From Porites lobata (taxonomy: Eukaryota; Cnidaria; Anthozoa; Scleractinia; Poritidae): a stretch of DNA of 64,000 nt. This document shows positions 33,409 to 47,000 of the stretch, piece by piece. Both the position numbers and the translations under genes were made by a program. Each line of letters opens with the position of its first letter. Positions within the stretch are counted from its first letter, which is position 1. The stretch is from positions 4,454,001 to 4,518,000 of the forward strand of contig CALNXK010000016.1 of NCBI GenBank assembly GCA_942486035.1, given 5' to 3'. The notes beneath the pieces are model-generated. The model was not told the DNA's origin. It saw only the letters and a program-made list of their open reading frames with translations, and searched no databases.

Positions 33409-34884
33409 CAGGCTTAAGAGCCGACTACCCTACTCCCGTTGTCTCCGCGAGGGGAGGGTACGGCAACAGGAACGGGCTACATAGATTCCTTGTGATGGAT
33501 ACCCTGTTCCCAGAAGTTTCGTTCGTCTTTCTCGTAGAACAACCCCTGTCGTCGGTGCATTCGCTTGAAAATCTCGATAATGGGCCCGAAGATAGAGGGC
33601 TTTAAAGGGCGTATAGATTTGATTTTGGTCTTCAACTGCAGTATCAGGGATTTGAAAAAGTTCAGTCTAAGCCCCATCAAAACTTTCGAAAATCTCCGGC
33701 CAGAATTACACTGAGGCACTTATGCACATCGAAGTCGAAGTTCGCACGCATGATTGAAATTCAAATAATATGTATTTGCTTTTCTGGTAATCTTGTTTGT
33801 GATAGTTTGGGTTTGAAATAAGTTGATAAATTGGGAACAGGATTTCTTTGTCTTGAGTTCAAAGCTGTCCGGAAGGCGAAAACTTGCGATAATGGTTAAA
33901 CTGGCTCAGTCAGAAAAGCGTCAAGGACGTGCTAAATGTTCCACATCGTGGATCCTTCGGAACTTGGAACATTATAATTAAACTAAGTGTTCGAAAGTAT
34001 AGTCTCTACTTCAGTAACCTCAGAAATCACGTAGCAGTTCATTCAATCGTAACAAAACAGCTGCCCGCTTTAGTCCGTGTTCATCCTGTTTTCTAGTCAT
34101 GGGGTCTTGAGGAATCAGGAATCAGCAATGTTTCAAGACCGTCTTGTTCTCTTTTCAGTTATTTACACTCTAATAATGAACAATCAGTTAACAGTCTTTT
34201 AACACGTAGTCATGCTAGTTAGATGGTTAAAACAACTCATATTCTTTTACGATCCATCTTTTACCACCTCATACAGCGAGAGTTGCTTTTATCACAAGGT
34301 TGGCATTGCTGAGGTTAATTCTCAACACAGTGTCAACAGCCTTAACAACAATAAATTGAGCACTCTAACGATAAAGATGCTTTCTTTGAAACCGAAAGTG
34401 TTACTCGTTCATAAAATCACTGAACTAGACATGATTTATCGTTTGGTATACAGTTTCAAATAACTAAAACAAAGAAGATTTCAATTTTTCTCTGTTTTGG
34501 GCCAATATAAACAGAGGGCATGGGGTATCCAGTCTATGACTTGGCGAATTCTTGCGGAAATCAATTAAGCGGTCAACAATACTTAAGGCAAATTTAATAG
34601 AATGCCATACATTCATCTCTTTATTCAGACACCAATTGTGTATGCAGATTTTAAGCAGGTTGATAATTTTGGACATCGTGCGTTGCTTGACCTCAGCTGT
34701 TCAACGCGTAAGGCATTTTTACATAATAATTGATAGCCAACTGTGGATGTTTACAAATCACTTTTGGAAAAGGAAGGAGTTGGAATCTTCTATTTGTCTG
34801 CTGTTTTTGTCATCGTTTGTTTTGTAGGTTTTGCTAAGTAACTTGTCCCATTTGAAGCGATTCGACTGTGACGCTTCAAGTACC

Positions 34885-34896
34885 CACGTGACGTCA
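34885..34896 (+). promoter_or_regulatory. Overlapping E-box and CRE upstream of TTC28
   Basis: CACGTG (34885-34890) overlaps the full palindromic CRE TGACGTCA (34889-34896), 189 bp before the TTC28 ATG. Both are bZIP or bHLH-zip binding cores. Proximity to the first exon makes a promoter role likely, but binding is inferred. Confidence 0.5.
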
Positions 34897-35084
34897 TCAG
34901 CAGAACACTAGCACTGGGTCGAGTTCTTTACTATATCAATCGTCTTCAAAATGGATGCCTAGCGGCGTTTTCCAAAGATGTAACGTAATGGAGCTACATT
35001 TTATGGTTGCTTCTTCGTCTAAAGCGAATGATACATACAACACGATTTACCTCAAAGCGTCTGCCTTGCTCACCTGTGGGCTAG

Positions 35085-38000
35085 ATGGCTGAGGCCTCAA
35101 GCGGCGGGGACAAATCTCAGGTTTGACAGTCATATAATTCTGTGCATATTTTCTCGTCCCCCAGTCGCAATGTTTATCTCATCATCAAGGCTAAAATGTA
35201 CTAAGCTGTCTCCATGTCTCTGCGAATGTCCTTTCAATATCTATTGGGCTTTTGACCCTGTCCATTCTGCAGAAGATATATCAAGATTTATTCGCTATCA
35301 GCGGGAATGTTGTCGTCTAAATGAACCACTCCAAAAATTTCATGCTAAACTTGAAGTCTTAAAAACGTGAATAACTGATTTACTACAGGGAATTACGTAC
35401 ATGATATTGGTAGAACGTTTGCAGATCGCTTAATCAGTGCAAGGACAATTTCTTTGTCAATGCACAGAGTGAGTCTTGTTGTAAATGTTTAGTGGTTAGT
35501 TCGAGTGCTTTGTAAAGTAGGCGGTCTTGATTTTGCGTTTAATTTATTTACGTTTGATCGTTCCAGACGGTGGTACCAACAGACGAAGCCCGCTCGGTTT
35601 CTGTAGAGAAAGCACGATTAGCGGGAGATGCTTGCTCAAGAGGAGAGTTTCAGCTGGCAGTTGAGCTTTATACAGAAGCGATCAATCTAGACCCACAGAA
35701 TCATGTTCTTTTTGGCAATCGATCTGCTGCATTCATCCGAACGCGACAATTCGAACGAGCCTTGGAAGACGGAAAGTACGCGGCACAGTTTCACCCGGGA
35801 TGGTCCAAGGTAGGAATCATACATTAAATTAATAAAATACGAAACTGGGATATGCATCTACTGTGACGATCATGTAAAGTTCAAACCACAAAGAAACCTT
35901 TTAACGGAAAAAATGCACGTCCCAATTCGTTCTGTCTTCAGTCCACAAATTGGCATAGTTCGAATGTTTGCTAGCTTTTATCGTTGATGGGATTGTGGTC
36001 TTTTTAATAGCTATGAACAAACAATGTTGAAATGGTAAAGAATTTTCTGTTTTTAGTGAATAACTAAACAAAATACTATCACTTTACGTATGGTTTCTAG
36101 TCCCATTTCGTCTCGTTAAGGATCAGTCTCTGTGTGGGTGCTGTATGGACAATATTTTGTCCCGCTCCTCGAATGCTGTTAAGTGTAGCTCCGTTCAGTG
36201 TTGATACGTACAACCTTACGTGTTTAGTTATGTTTGGTGGTATTTCAAAACAGCAGGTCCCTTCGTGTTTTGTTTCAAAATAAGCAGTGTATCATGTGAA
36301 TTCTCAAGTATTCCAAAACATACTTCTTTCATCCCTACACCGTTCGTGATATATAATCTTTGGGTAGGACGTAGGTAGATGTAAACAGAAACTGTAACAC
36401 CCGACGCGCGCTTTGCTGTCTTCTCTTCGCTAACTTCCTTGTCTACTAATTAAACGGTGTTTTCGAAATCAAATAAACCAAATTATCTAACAAAGATTCG
36501 AGACTATTAACATTCTTTTTTTGTGCTAATCAGATTTCGGGATGCCTTCGTGATGTTTTAAAATTTGATCTCGTTTATTAATTTGTCAGAAGTAAACATT
36601 TCTTTCCATTGATGTACGTAACGTAGAATTGTTTATACTTAAAATTGTTCTCTATTAGTCCGCCCCATGTGGTAGTTGATTAAAAAGAAGTGATGGAAAT
36701 TTGCTGGAGCTAGAGTTTTACCGCGGTGACCTCGGTTCTTCAGGTTACCGAATTCATGCAAGACTGGCATCAAATCCTTTCCGGTTTGATTGTTTATAAA
36801 ACCAGAACCTTGTTGTATTTGTGAAAACCTTGTCGAGAGTTTGATCAGTTGTCTTTAAAATCAGTGTTAAATTTTGACAAACTTCTTAGGCACTATTCTA
36901 CTTAACAATGGGGGACTTCAACTTCAGGCGGAAATTAATGAGTGCAAATTTAATTGAAATAGACATCTCTAAAATTGCAAACATGCATGTTCTTTTCATG
37001 TACAAAAATAACATGAATTGAAATTCTCAAGTCTTTTTACAGTTTTTAACCTTAAAAAAACTACATTGTAGCTACAATATCGTTAATTTTTTAATGTGAA
37101 ATACTAAGTGTGGATGAAACTTGTTTACAAGGTTGTCAATTGCCTAATATTGCTTTATTTCCAATTCTTTGCATAGATTATTTTGATATTGTGGTTTTGG
37201 AGTATTTTTGTAGTGTTTTGAGTGTACTTCTGCATGCTTTACACAAGTATTTTAGTGTCAGATTTCTTAAATGCGGTGATTTGGATGATAGACAAGATGC
37301 TGCCAATTGGAGAGAACGGTGTGAAATGGAGAATCTTCACTGTACAGTTGTACAATACAGCTCTTGCTGTCACGTATTTTAAAAAATTTAAATTTTCTTA
37401 AAACATATTTTTATAAAAAGAACAATGGGACAGTGCTGCAGGTCTACAAATGCTGCCAAAGAGTGGGTTTTTTCCGTGGTCATAAAATTATAGTATATCA
37501 TAGAATTTTATTCTGAAAGTCAAGTAATGAAATTTGTCTGTCTCTGTAAGCTGACTTTGGATGCAAATTTAAGGACATGAGCAACTGGAGTGTTCATGTT
37601 GTAAATCAAGTCTTTGCAAATTTCTTTTTCAAGAAAAGAGTTTATTGCAAGGGCAGTTACAATGTGCATTGTAATTGGCTAATCTGGAAATGATGCTCTC
37701 TTCAAAATATGTATTTCTTGTGTACTGTGGCACAGTTATCGTTACTTGCTGTTTTGATCAATGGTGGTTGTTATTGAATTGCTTCCCATGATGTGTCCTT
37801 TTGGTGCAATATAACGTTATCATGTTACACACAGTCAACACTCTTCGTTATTTTTGGCTTGCATCTTCATAGCATCATTTCTGTCAAATGGTTATTTGTC
37901 TCCTGCAAGGTCACCTTCATATAGCACGTTAATCCCCTGAATCTGCTGATCACTTCCCAAAAATATTATTTGACCTCCTTCTGTAGCTCTGAAGAATGCT

Positions 38001-41000
38001 TCAAGTTAAAAAAATTATCATTCTACTCTGAATAACAAAATTTGTGGAATAACAAACAGTGACGATAATATCATACTGTGTTTTTGTCATCCTGTTTGTT
38101 AGCAGTAGGTGTTAAATGGAGTGACTAGAAGTGATAAAAAAAATGTTCTCCCGCATTTGACAGCAACAGAACAACAATACTCAACCACAGTTTATATTTC
38201 TCATCCCTACTAACTGTCAATTTAGTACACATGTAACTAAGGGAGTTTGTATCTGTTGGATTTTCTTTGTTACAGTAGATTCTTTTTTTTTTTTTTTATA
38301 ATACACTGCACCAAACACAAGTGTTGCACAGGTGCATGTTGTATGCAGTGCCCAGATTTTTATCTCCCCCATCCCCCCAAAATGTTACTGCCTAATAATT
38401 TATTTATAGATTTTTAAATAGTGCATTTTCACTCTGTGTCCAGTAGCTGTTGGAACAAAAGAAAGTTTTTGTATAAGAAAAAGGTTCAACTACAACCAGA
38501 CTGGTTTGGGACACCAACATGGTCACCATTTCATCACCAGTATGGCTGACATTATGTCATATGTAAATGCTGTGTTGGTTGAATACTGATAGCTTAAATC
38601 CAAAAAGAAATAATAGCTATAGCAGATATACCAGTGCCAAGTTCCTATTAATGTGATTTATGGTATTTTCATTATTTTGACTACTCCTTAATGTTGTAGA
38701 TAATGATAATAATTATTTGAATGTTACTCATTTATTAGGATATTTTCAGAAGGTAACTTGATACATAATTTGTTGTTTATACCTCCAATTGTTATTTTAG
38801 TCTATTCTTCAAATGACAAAATCCTTGTACTTGAAATTTACATGTAACTAGCAAAAACTTTCAGTGTTTCTTTCTGTGTGTTATTGTATTTCTTTTCTTT
38901 CTTTTTTTAATATGTAATTTAATATCACCTTTGTTTAAAGTTTTGCTCCTGCCTAGATTAGCATAATAGGTATTTCCAGGGCAATACAGTATTGTGAACT
39001 TTATTGTTCTGTGAATAATTAATGTTAATTGTTGTTGTTGTTGTCACGTGTGAGTTCTGCTGTTGTTGCCTAATGGACTCTTATGGATGTGTGTGGTCTT
39101 TGTTATAATATTCACTTGTACAATATAATTGACATGAAGTGGAATTTCCTTTAATGTCTCTCATGAAAGTGATCACAAAATTAACAAGATGTTCACAATC
39201 TGTAAATATTAGTGTTATATTAATTTTTATTAACTGATAAATTACACTCCAGTGCATTTGATTGTTAATTAACGTGGAATAATAGGATATGAGGTGATAA
39301 TGCAGGTTATTCTCATATAAGCAAACTGTAAGTAATCCATCTCTAGAATTTGATGAAAAACAATCAAGTTTGCATGACAGAGGGACTCTTTATCTAATCT
39401 GGCCTTCACCCTGGCCCTATACAGAATGAAGATGTGCCGCCAAGTTTTTCTGAAACCACAGACCCTTTATCACTTTTAGGTTATTTTTTTTATCTCACTG
39501 TGCTCATACTAAACCAGGCCTCTTGACAAAGAGTGTTTTAATCAGTGTATGGCATCTTCTCCAAAATGTTCTGGCTCGTTCTGTTTTATGTGGGAAATCA
39601 ACTGATGATCACATACTGAATGAGGCAATGTTATGTGCAACAGCAACGCTCATCTTGTCATTATACAAACATTTTTAGCTCAAATCATTTATTTAATGGG
39701 TATTTAGAAAGGGCTGTTCAAAATAGAAAGAGGTGAAGTGAATGAAGAGAAATCATAAAAAGTCATTCAAAAGAGGAACAAAATAGAAGGTTATTAAAAT
39801 TATATCCACTTAACACTCTTGAAGACCACTGTTTCAATACTAAAAAAGTTCACGCATATTGCTACTCAGTGATGTCAAGATGTATCAGATTGATGATAGA
39901 ATATAACCCTGTTTTGAACGTTAAGTTGTGCATTATAGTATGTGCCTTGTGAGTACATGTAGGTTCATATGCACATAACAATATAGGCTAAATTACTTTC
40001 CAAAACAAAAATAACAAATTTAATTATCAATTATTTCATGTCTCTGTGCAATGTATGTGCAGTTGCATGATATAATACAAAAAGAATTTCCTAGTCTAAA
40101 GCCTGCTGCAACATACAACTTAGACATAAAACTAAAGCACTTTGAAAACTAATTGGGTGAATAAAACTTGGTTAGTTAGTATCAGAAATACTGTAATCTA
40201 TTCCCATAGTAGTAGTAGTTCTACACAACTTATGTCCAGTGACATGATATAGAAAGAATTTCCTATTAATGAACCCTGCTGTAACATACAACTCCGACAT
40301 AAAACCAACCCATTTTGAAAATTTAAAGGGTGCCATAAACTTGGATAGGTAGTATCAGAAAAAAATTCAGTCCCTTAGTAGTAGTAGTTCTGCACACTAT
40401 TGACATGTCTACTCAATGTACCTTATTGCATAAAATTTGGTGACACATTAATTTAGTGATTTTGAAAAATCCTAAGTAAGCAGCACTTAAGTTAGTGAGT
40501 TTTTGTAAATTTTGGAACGTAAGTCACTTAATTTTGCGATTTCACCAACTGAAACTTTGGCGAATTATTAAAACTTTATGATGACAAAAGAACATTTACA
40601 TGTATGTGATAAAATCATAGAAGTCAACAGATCTTCATTTAATCAAAAATCACAAAACGTTCTGAAACTTAACTTTGAACAAAACAAACGGAATTGCAAC
40701 TGTAATGTCATATCTTATTGCTGTCCTTACTCATATTTATTTTAAGGTGCATTCTCACAGAAAGTCAATGATACACGTCATAATCGACCATCAAATACAA
40801 TGTGGTATAGGTGTGTGAAGCAGACCAGATGGCAGAATTTCATATTCTACTCACTTTAATTTAGCAATGATTTAGATTTAGTGGCACTTAATTTTGTTGC
40901 ATTTTAATTTAGCGATTTGACAAAAAATTGCTAAATTCACCAAAATTTCATGTAATAAGGTATGGGCAGTTATATGAAATAAAAAGAATTGCCTAGTCTA

Positions 41001-44000
41001 AAGTGTGCTGTAACCTACAACTTGGTTGTAAAGCTAACCCTTTTTGAGAACTAAAAAGGTGCATAGGAAATACAGTCTTGTGTTCTACCCTTGCAATATA
41101 ATTTATGACTTTACTTAGATGAGAAATCAGTAAAACATTAAAATCTAACGGTATAGTTTTTACTCCATAGTTTGATATGTTTGCAGAATCCTGCTTAATT
41201 GCTAAATTTATCTTTAGGCCCTTTTTTACAACCATCATCAACATACTCCACTCACAACACACACACAAATCGAACCCAGTCCCCATATCAGTAATATTGT
41301 GTTGTGACCGAACAGAAATGAGGAAAATAGTCGTGGCCAGTAGTTCGGAAAGATGCACAAAAAAAACTTCTAGTAAACATATTGAACTTGAAATTATACA
41401 ATACATAATTTATTGCTTTGAAATTTATAAAATTTTGGGGCTTAATTCCAGTCTCTAGTGCAGAAGAGTTCAAGAGTGACATGAAAATGATTTAAATTGC
41501 TTCCCATCCAGGCAAACTGTTGCTGATGTATCCTAGCCCAAAGCAGTCATTTCCCTTTACCAACTCCCTTTTTCAATAACATTAATTATTTAACTTGGCG
41601 AAGGTTTCCTACTTGTCAGACAACTTATAAAAACAGGCTAGCTTGATGGATAGCTCTACTAGCCCCAGGCTATTGGACAGCTCCAAGGCTTTTGTTGTGC
41701 CCTGCACATGGGCCAAGGCCAGGAGATTAAGCCTCCATCCATGTCTGTGTATAATCTGCCCATTATTAAGAATTACTAAAATAGTGAGAAGATAATTACG
41801 TGGATTTCATTTAATGGATTCCAGAGAATTTTTCATCGTTGTGTTTCATTTAGCTGGTAACATTTCAAATAAGACACGTAAAGTATGTCACCACCAGTTT
41901 TGAATAATGTGAATGCAAGCTGCGGCATGAGTTTTGCTACTTTCAAAGAATAAAAAATCGGGTTAGGCAATTCAGGATTTAGAATGGTGAGTAAAACCAT
42001 TTTTGATGTGATTTAAGTGTTCTGAAACTTCACATCCATCATCCATTAACAACTGTTTTGGGTTTCAGGCTATGCTCTAAGAAAAAAATGTACATAATCA
42101 GTGAAACTACATGTATCACTCACGTGCAAGAAGTAAGATTACCTTGTTAGGCAAAGCAAAAGTTTGAGTTGCCTTGGACTACTGGGTTCTACTAGAGAAG
42201 TGGTGGTGGGGGTTAGGTTTGGGGCTTTCTGGACACAGATCTGAGTTGAGTAGGCATCAAATTGTTGTCATCAGATAGCACTTGCTGAGATTGTAAACTT
42301 GGTTAGATAATATCAGAAGTAATTTATTTGGGGCACAGGGTATTAGTAGTGCTACATGTCATCAGCAGTTATCAGGAACCTATCAGGCTCCTGCAGTTAT
42401 AAAACTTTTGTGCAGTTTCTTGAAAATATCAAAGAGCAGGCATCCCATGTCCCATCACCAGTGTCTTCAATCTGTTAATTACCTATTTTTTTTCAATCTC
42501 CGTTTATACAGTAGCTGTGTGATATGGGTAGAACTAATATGAGGGGCCAACCATGCTGAAGAAAAAAAAACTTACATTGTTGTATGTCAGGAAAAAAAAT
42601 CTTTCACCAGAGGTTTGGGGAAAAAAATTCTTACCCAAATCAAATCACCCATACCCCTCCTCAAAAGTAAAATGATCAGCCCCCTTTCTAAAATGACTCC
42701 TTTTTTGGCTGAAATGCTACTTATAGTTTATATATGAGACAAGATAATTATAGTTTGTTATTTGTCTTATGATCTGGAACTTAAGACAATACATCAAGTA
42801 ATACTGTACCCTACCATTTTGCCTTAAACATCTGGGAAAAAAATTTAAAAGTGAACCTACAATCTTTAAAATCTTGACAATGCAAAATTTGTGAATAGCT
42901 TTTTAATTAAGTTAGTAAATTACAACAGATGTATTCCGCGTTTTCTGTTGATACAGATCTTGTGTTAATTTACACGAACCCTTTTTTTTGTCACTGTGGT
43001 TCCTGGATTACATAATCACTAAGCATTTTTTTTTTTTCATACGTGAACATCGGTAAACATCATTAACAATTTTTGGCTTGGTCCATGTTCAAGATACTAT
43101 TTTGCGATGATTCTTTTGTTTACTTGTGGTGAAATTAAAACATGGTAGCAATCTTTGTGTTTTCTATAGAACTGTGCATGTCACTAGGTCTTCTAAAATG
43201 CTATCTAAGAAGTTGTTGTAGGAAATGTGTATGGTATATTATTTTAAAGACATACTGACATGCATGGGTATTCATTTGTGATTGTTATAGTGGACATGTA
43301 AATAACAGTTTTTGTTCGCTTTTGTTCCTTGACCTTGACCAAGCCAAAAAGCAGTAATTATGCAGTGTACATTTTTCTTCAATGTTTGGTGTAAAAACAA
43401 GGGTACTATGTTTCTTTATTTTGTCTTTTCGCTGACCCACGAAACACAAAAAGATTCCATATTCTTCTCAATTAACATCTGTGTTTTGCTAAATGATGGT
43501 TAAGATAGCCTGCAATTCAATTTTTGTCATGTATTGTAAGATTGTTTTCAGTATCTGCAGTAGCTGTTCCTGTATTAAAATTCAAAGCTTCAGGTTTTTT
43601 AATCTATTGATTGCATGATCGCATATTGAAAACATTGTTTAGAAATCCAGACAGCACATGTTTTTAATTTACTCCGGTGATAATGTATACGCTAGGATGG
43701 ATTAGCTTATCAGGTGAACTTGCAAAGGTACATGTTGGCACTAACACTAACATTAACGTAGTCCCGTGGTTATTCCATTCTTGTATATCAAACCTAACTA
43801 GTACTGCAATTGACTCCTGATGACATTCACATTGCAGTATAGTCAACTGTCTCTTCCTATCGTGAAAACCTAATGTTGGTCCCTGCTGTCCTTTTTTTGT
43901 GTGTCTCTAACACACACACCTCTTTTTTCCAGTGCCAATGGTGTTTGTCACGGAGAAAGTTGACTGTACAGCATACAACATTTGATTGAAAGATCCAAAT

Positions 44001-47000
44001 GAAACTAAAATTTAGTTTTCTGTCTGCAAAACCTCAGCGTTTCCTCCTCTCTTATTGGACTAGAACTCTGTTATAACGTGTCCATTGTGAAATGAAGCAC
44101 TTAAGTTTCCCATATTGAAGAGTTTGAGGGAGGAGGTAAAGAAGAGCTTTTTCCATGTTTTTCCAATAATTATAATCCATAATCCCTAATCTAATCATAC
44201 TAACTGAAGACTTTCATGCTGAAATGTTTTTTTAAAAAAATCAGTATTGATCAGGCTCGTCAACCAGGGTTTGAATTTCTTGATTATTGTAGGTCCAAAT
44301 TTCCCTGTCGGCACTATCGTCTGTGATTCACCCAAGGTCATAATCTTGTTTTGTAAGCACGTAGAGGTTTAGGTAATCCATTGTCTTGATTTTCCATCTG
44401 TGTTTTTCTTCTAAGCTACAAAGAAGCCATTCTTTAGTAATTTTGCATCAGACAGTCTTCTTTGATTGAGTTCTTTAACATTCTACAAGTACAGTATTGC
44501 TATAATCGACGGAGTTTGAGATGTGAATTCATTGAAAAGGTATCTGTTTTGGACATTACTGTATGTCCTTTTTTAATTGCATTGTATAAATTTCTCCACG
44601 TCCACACTTCAAAAATGGTTTTACCGGCTGTTTTTTAAAGTCTCGATGTCATTTCATGTTTGAAAAATCAACATTTGGGATCTCTTCGGCCAGGCTATCT
44701 TTTGTTACCTGAATTTCTGGTTGGATTACATAATAACAGATTGAAAAACGTTCATTCTACATAAAGATCTGATGGAATAAACACAGAACATTATTTCAAT
44801 CTTGGCTCACGTTTAAAGATGCTGTTTCTGGAGATCCATTTGTCGGACAAATTTTGTGCCTTTGTCTTTATGTCAATCTCTCTGTTTTTGTAAGTTAGTC
44901 TTGGTTATTGCTCTTCGTGACTTAGTTAAAGTAATTAAGTCAGTTATTATATTCCCGAGTTTATATTTATGTCTTGAGGCTTTTCTATAAATAGAGTTGC
45001 TAATTAAGGAGCGGCCTCGCAAAAAGAAATCTTAACTTCCAAAAAAAAAAACTCTACTTACAATGATCTTGTGGAAAATTAAACGTGGTCAATCTGAGGT
45101 GATTGATTTAGGTAATGCGTTAAATAGCTACATGTACACCTATGTGCAGAAATATCACTAAATGACAGCCAAAAATAGGCATTGTACACACTGTGATTCT
45201 AACTATACCTTTATTGTTTGCATTGTATTTCACCAGTTCTTAGCTGGATAACTCTGTTATGGTGGCTGAAAAAAGGAATCGCAAATATTTCATATTTCTT
45301 GTCTAGCATCCAAAGAAATAAATAGTATTGTGCAAATGTTCTGCCAAAAAGGTTTCATTTTAACATTAACACCATAGGATTTCATCCACAGACTCAAAAG
45401 TGAGAACAACGCACTAAATAAAATAATAGTACCATGTGAATATACTGCTGAAGAGGTTTCATTTGAATGGTAACACCATAGGATTTCGTCCACAGACTCA
45501 AAAGTTAGAACTACATACTAGATAAACAGTACCATGTGAAAGTACTGCTGAGGAGGTTTCATTTGAATGTTAACACCATAGGATTTCATCCACAGACTCA
45601 AAAGTGAGAGAGGCAAATAATCTCGTTGTGAAGTGTTGTATATATAAAAGACTTGAAAGCATCAAAAGGGCTGAAGGAAACAATACTATGACGTGTTTGC
45701 AGTTACAACTGTGGAGCGAATTGATAGAAGTTAACCAAAATACCAACAATTCTAGTCGCAATTAGCTGAGGCGCTACTTAAATAATAAGATACGCTTCTT
45801 TGCTCGTGTACACGTGTTGCTTCCTCCCCCCCTCCTGGTTACGCCAGTGTTGGTTTCACAGCAGTCTTTATGATGTACTCGAAAAGCTTTCGTAGTAGTC
45901 ATGTGAATCTTGTTTACACCAGAGCTCATTAGCTATGGACCTATTGAGCTCTACTCAGTATAAAGTATGATGAAAACACTTTAATAATCAATTTTATGTG
46001 TTAAACCTGATCTTTACAATGCCATGTAGTTTTAAGGTCATTCGTAAATCGTTTTAATTGCACATTTGTCTGCCGAGATCTGAGGTGCTCTTGTTCCACA
46101 GAAAAGATCGCCTATTATGAGCCTATAGTGTGGGCTCGCTTCCGCAGACTCGGTTCATGGTCCGTATAACAATTTGACAAGATTATGTGTGTGTCAATTG
46201 AAATGTTGGTAAAATCTGCCTCATTTACGATGGGGAAAACCATTATTGGTTTTATACATAATTATAGCCAACTGTATTAGTCTTTTGTTTTCTATTATTT
46301 CCCAGCCAGGTTCAACCATCACAACGAACCTCTTAATTAGAAAATTGACAATTTTAGAAGCCTTATTTTGCAGCTTTTTCTGGCTTTTAAATCTTTTCGC
46401 AATCAACGCTGAAGAGCATAGAGGTGAAGAAAGTTCTGTTCGTGATTCTAACCTGTTTCACAACCCCCAATTACTTGCCCGCCAAGAGGGCGTGGTTTTC
46501 GGAATACGACAGTCTTAATTTATGTTATAGGGAACCATAGGAGAAGTTAAACGCATGTATGTTTTGTAAGCGAGTGAGAGATACGATTTGATTTGATGAA
46601 CGCGAACGTGGCTTACATCTTCCGTTTACAACGGAGTAATGGGCCCCCGAATGAGTGCAGCTTGAGGAAGCCAGCTCTGTAAAGGGTGTAGACCATAAAA
46701 CTTATGCTTGAAAACAGTTATAACGAAACGTTCGTGATACTTTGATTTGAAAGGCTGGGAGGCACAGCCTCATAACAATTTCTGACTGAAGAAATTCAGT
46801 CCCCGCCCCAACCCTGTTCACCCATCATTGGCCAAAAATTCTTTCCTTAAAAAAGTAGTTGGAACCACTTTTGCGGATCGTAATGTGTCTGGCGAGCGAC
46901 AATTTGCCTTTTAAAGAAAAGGAAAACTGCAAACATTGCATAAGGGTGAATGAAGTCGACTTATTTGTTGCTTTCTCAAAATAAAGTATTGAATCGCTAC

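Larger units (their letters stand above)
28248..35084. other. Intergenic between divergent GDPD and TTC28 genes
   Basis: A 6.8-kb head-to-head interval. Near 28371-28382 is a CRE-like half-site (CCACGTCATTGC) that may belong to the GDPD promoter. It then holds a decayed non-LTR retroelement (28790-29870), unassigned sequence, two foldback elements (31788-32198, 33126-33408) and the TTC28 promoter region. Two stretches (about 30440-30460 and 31580-31610) share the phrase TTTAG(C/T)CGATA-CGTAAAA and may be pieces of one repeat. Open frames here match nothing I recognise. Confidence 0.6.

Noticed and set aside
45330..45610. CRISPR-like spaced repeats
   Set aside because: Units are fully tandem with similar inter-motif sequence, and the DNA is animal nuclear. 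It is a minisatellite.
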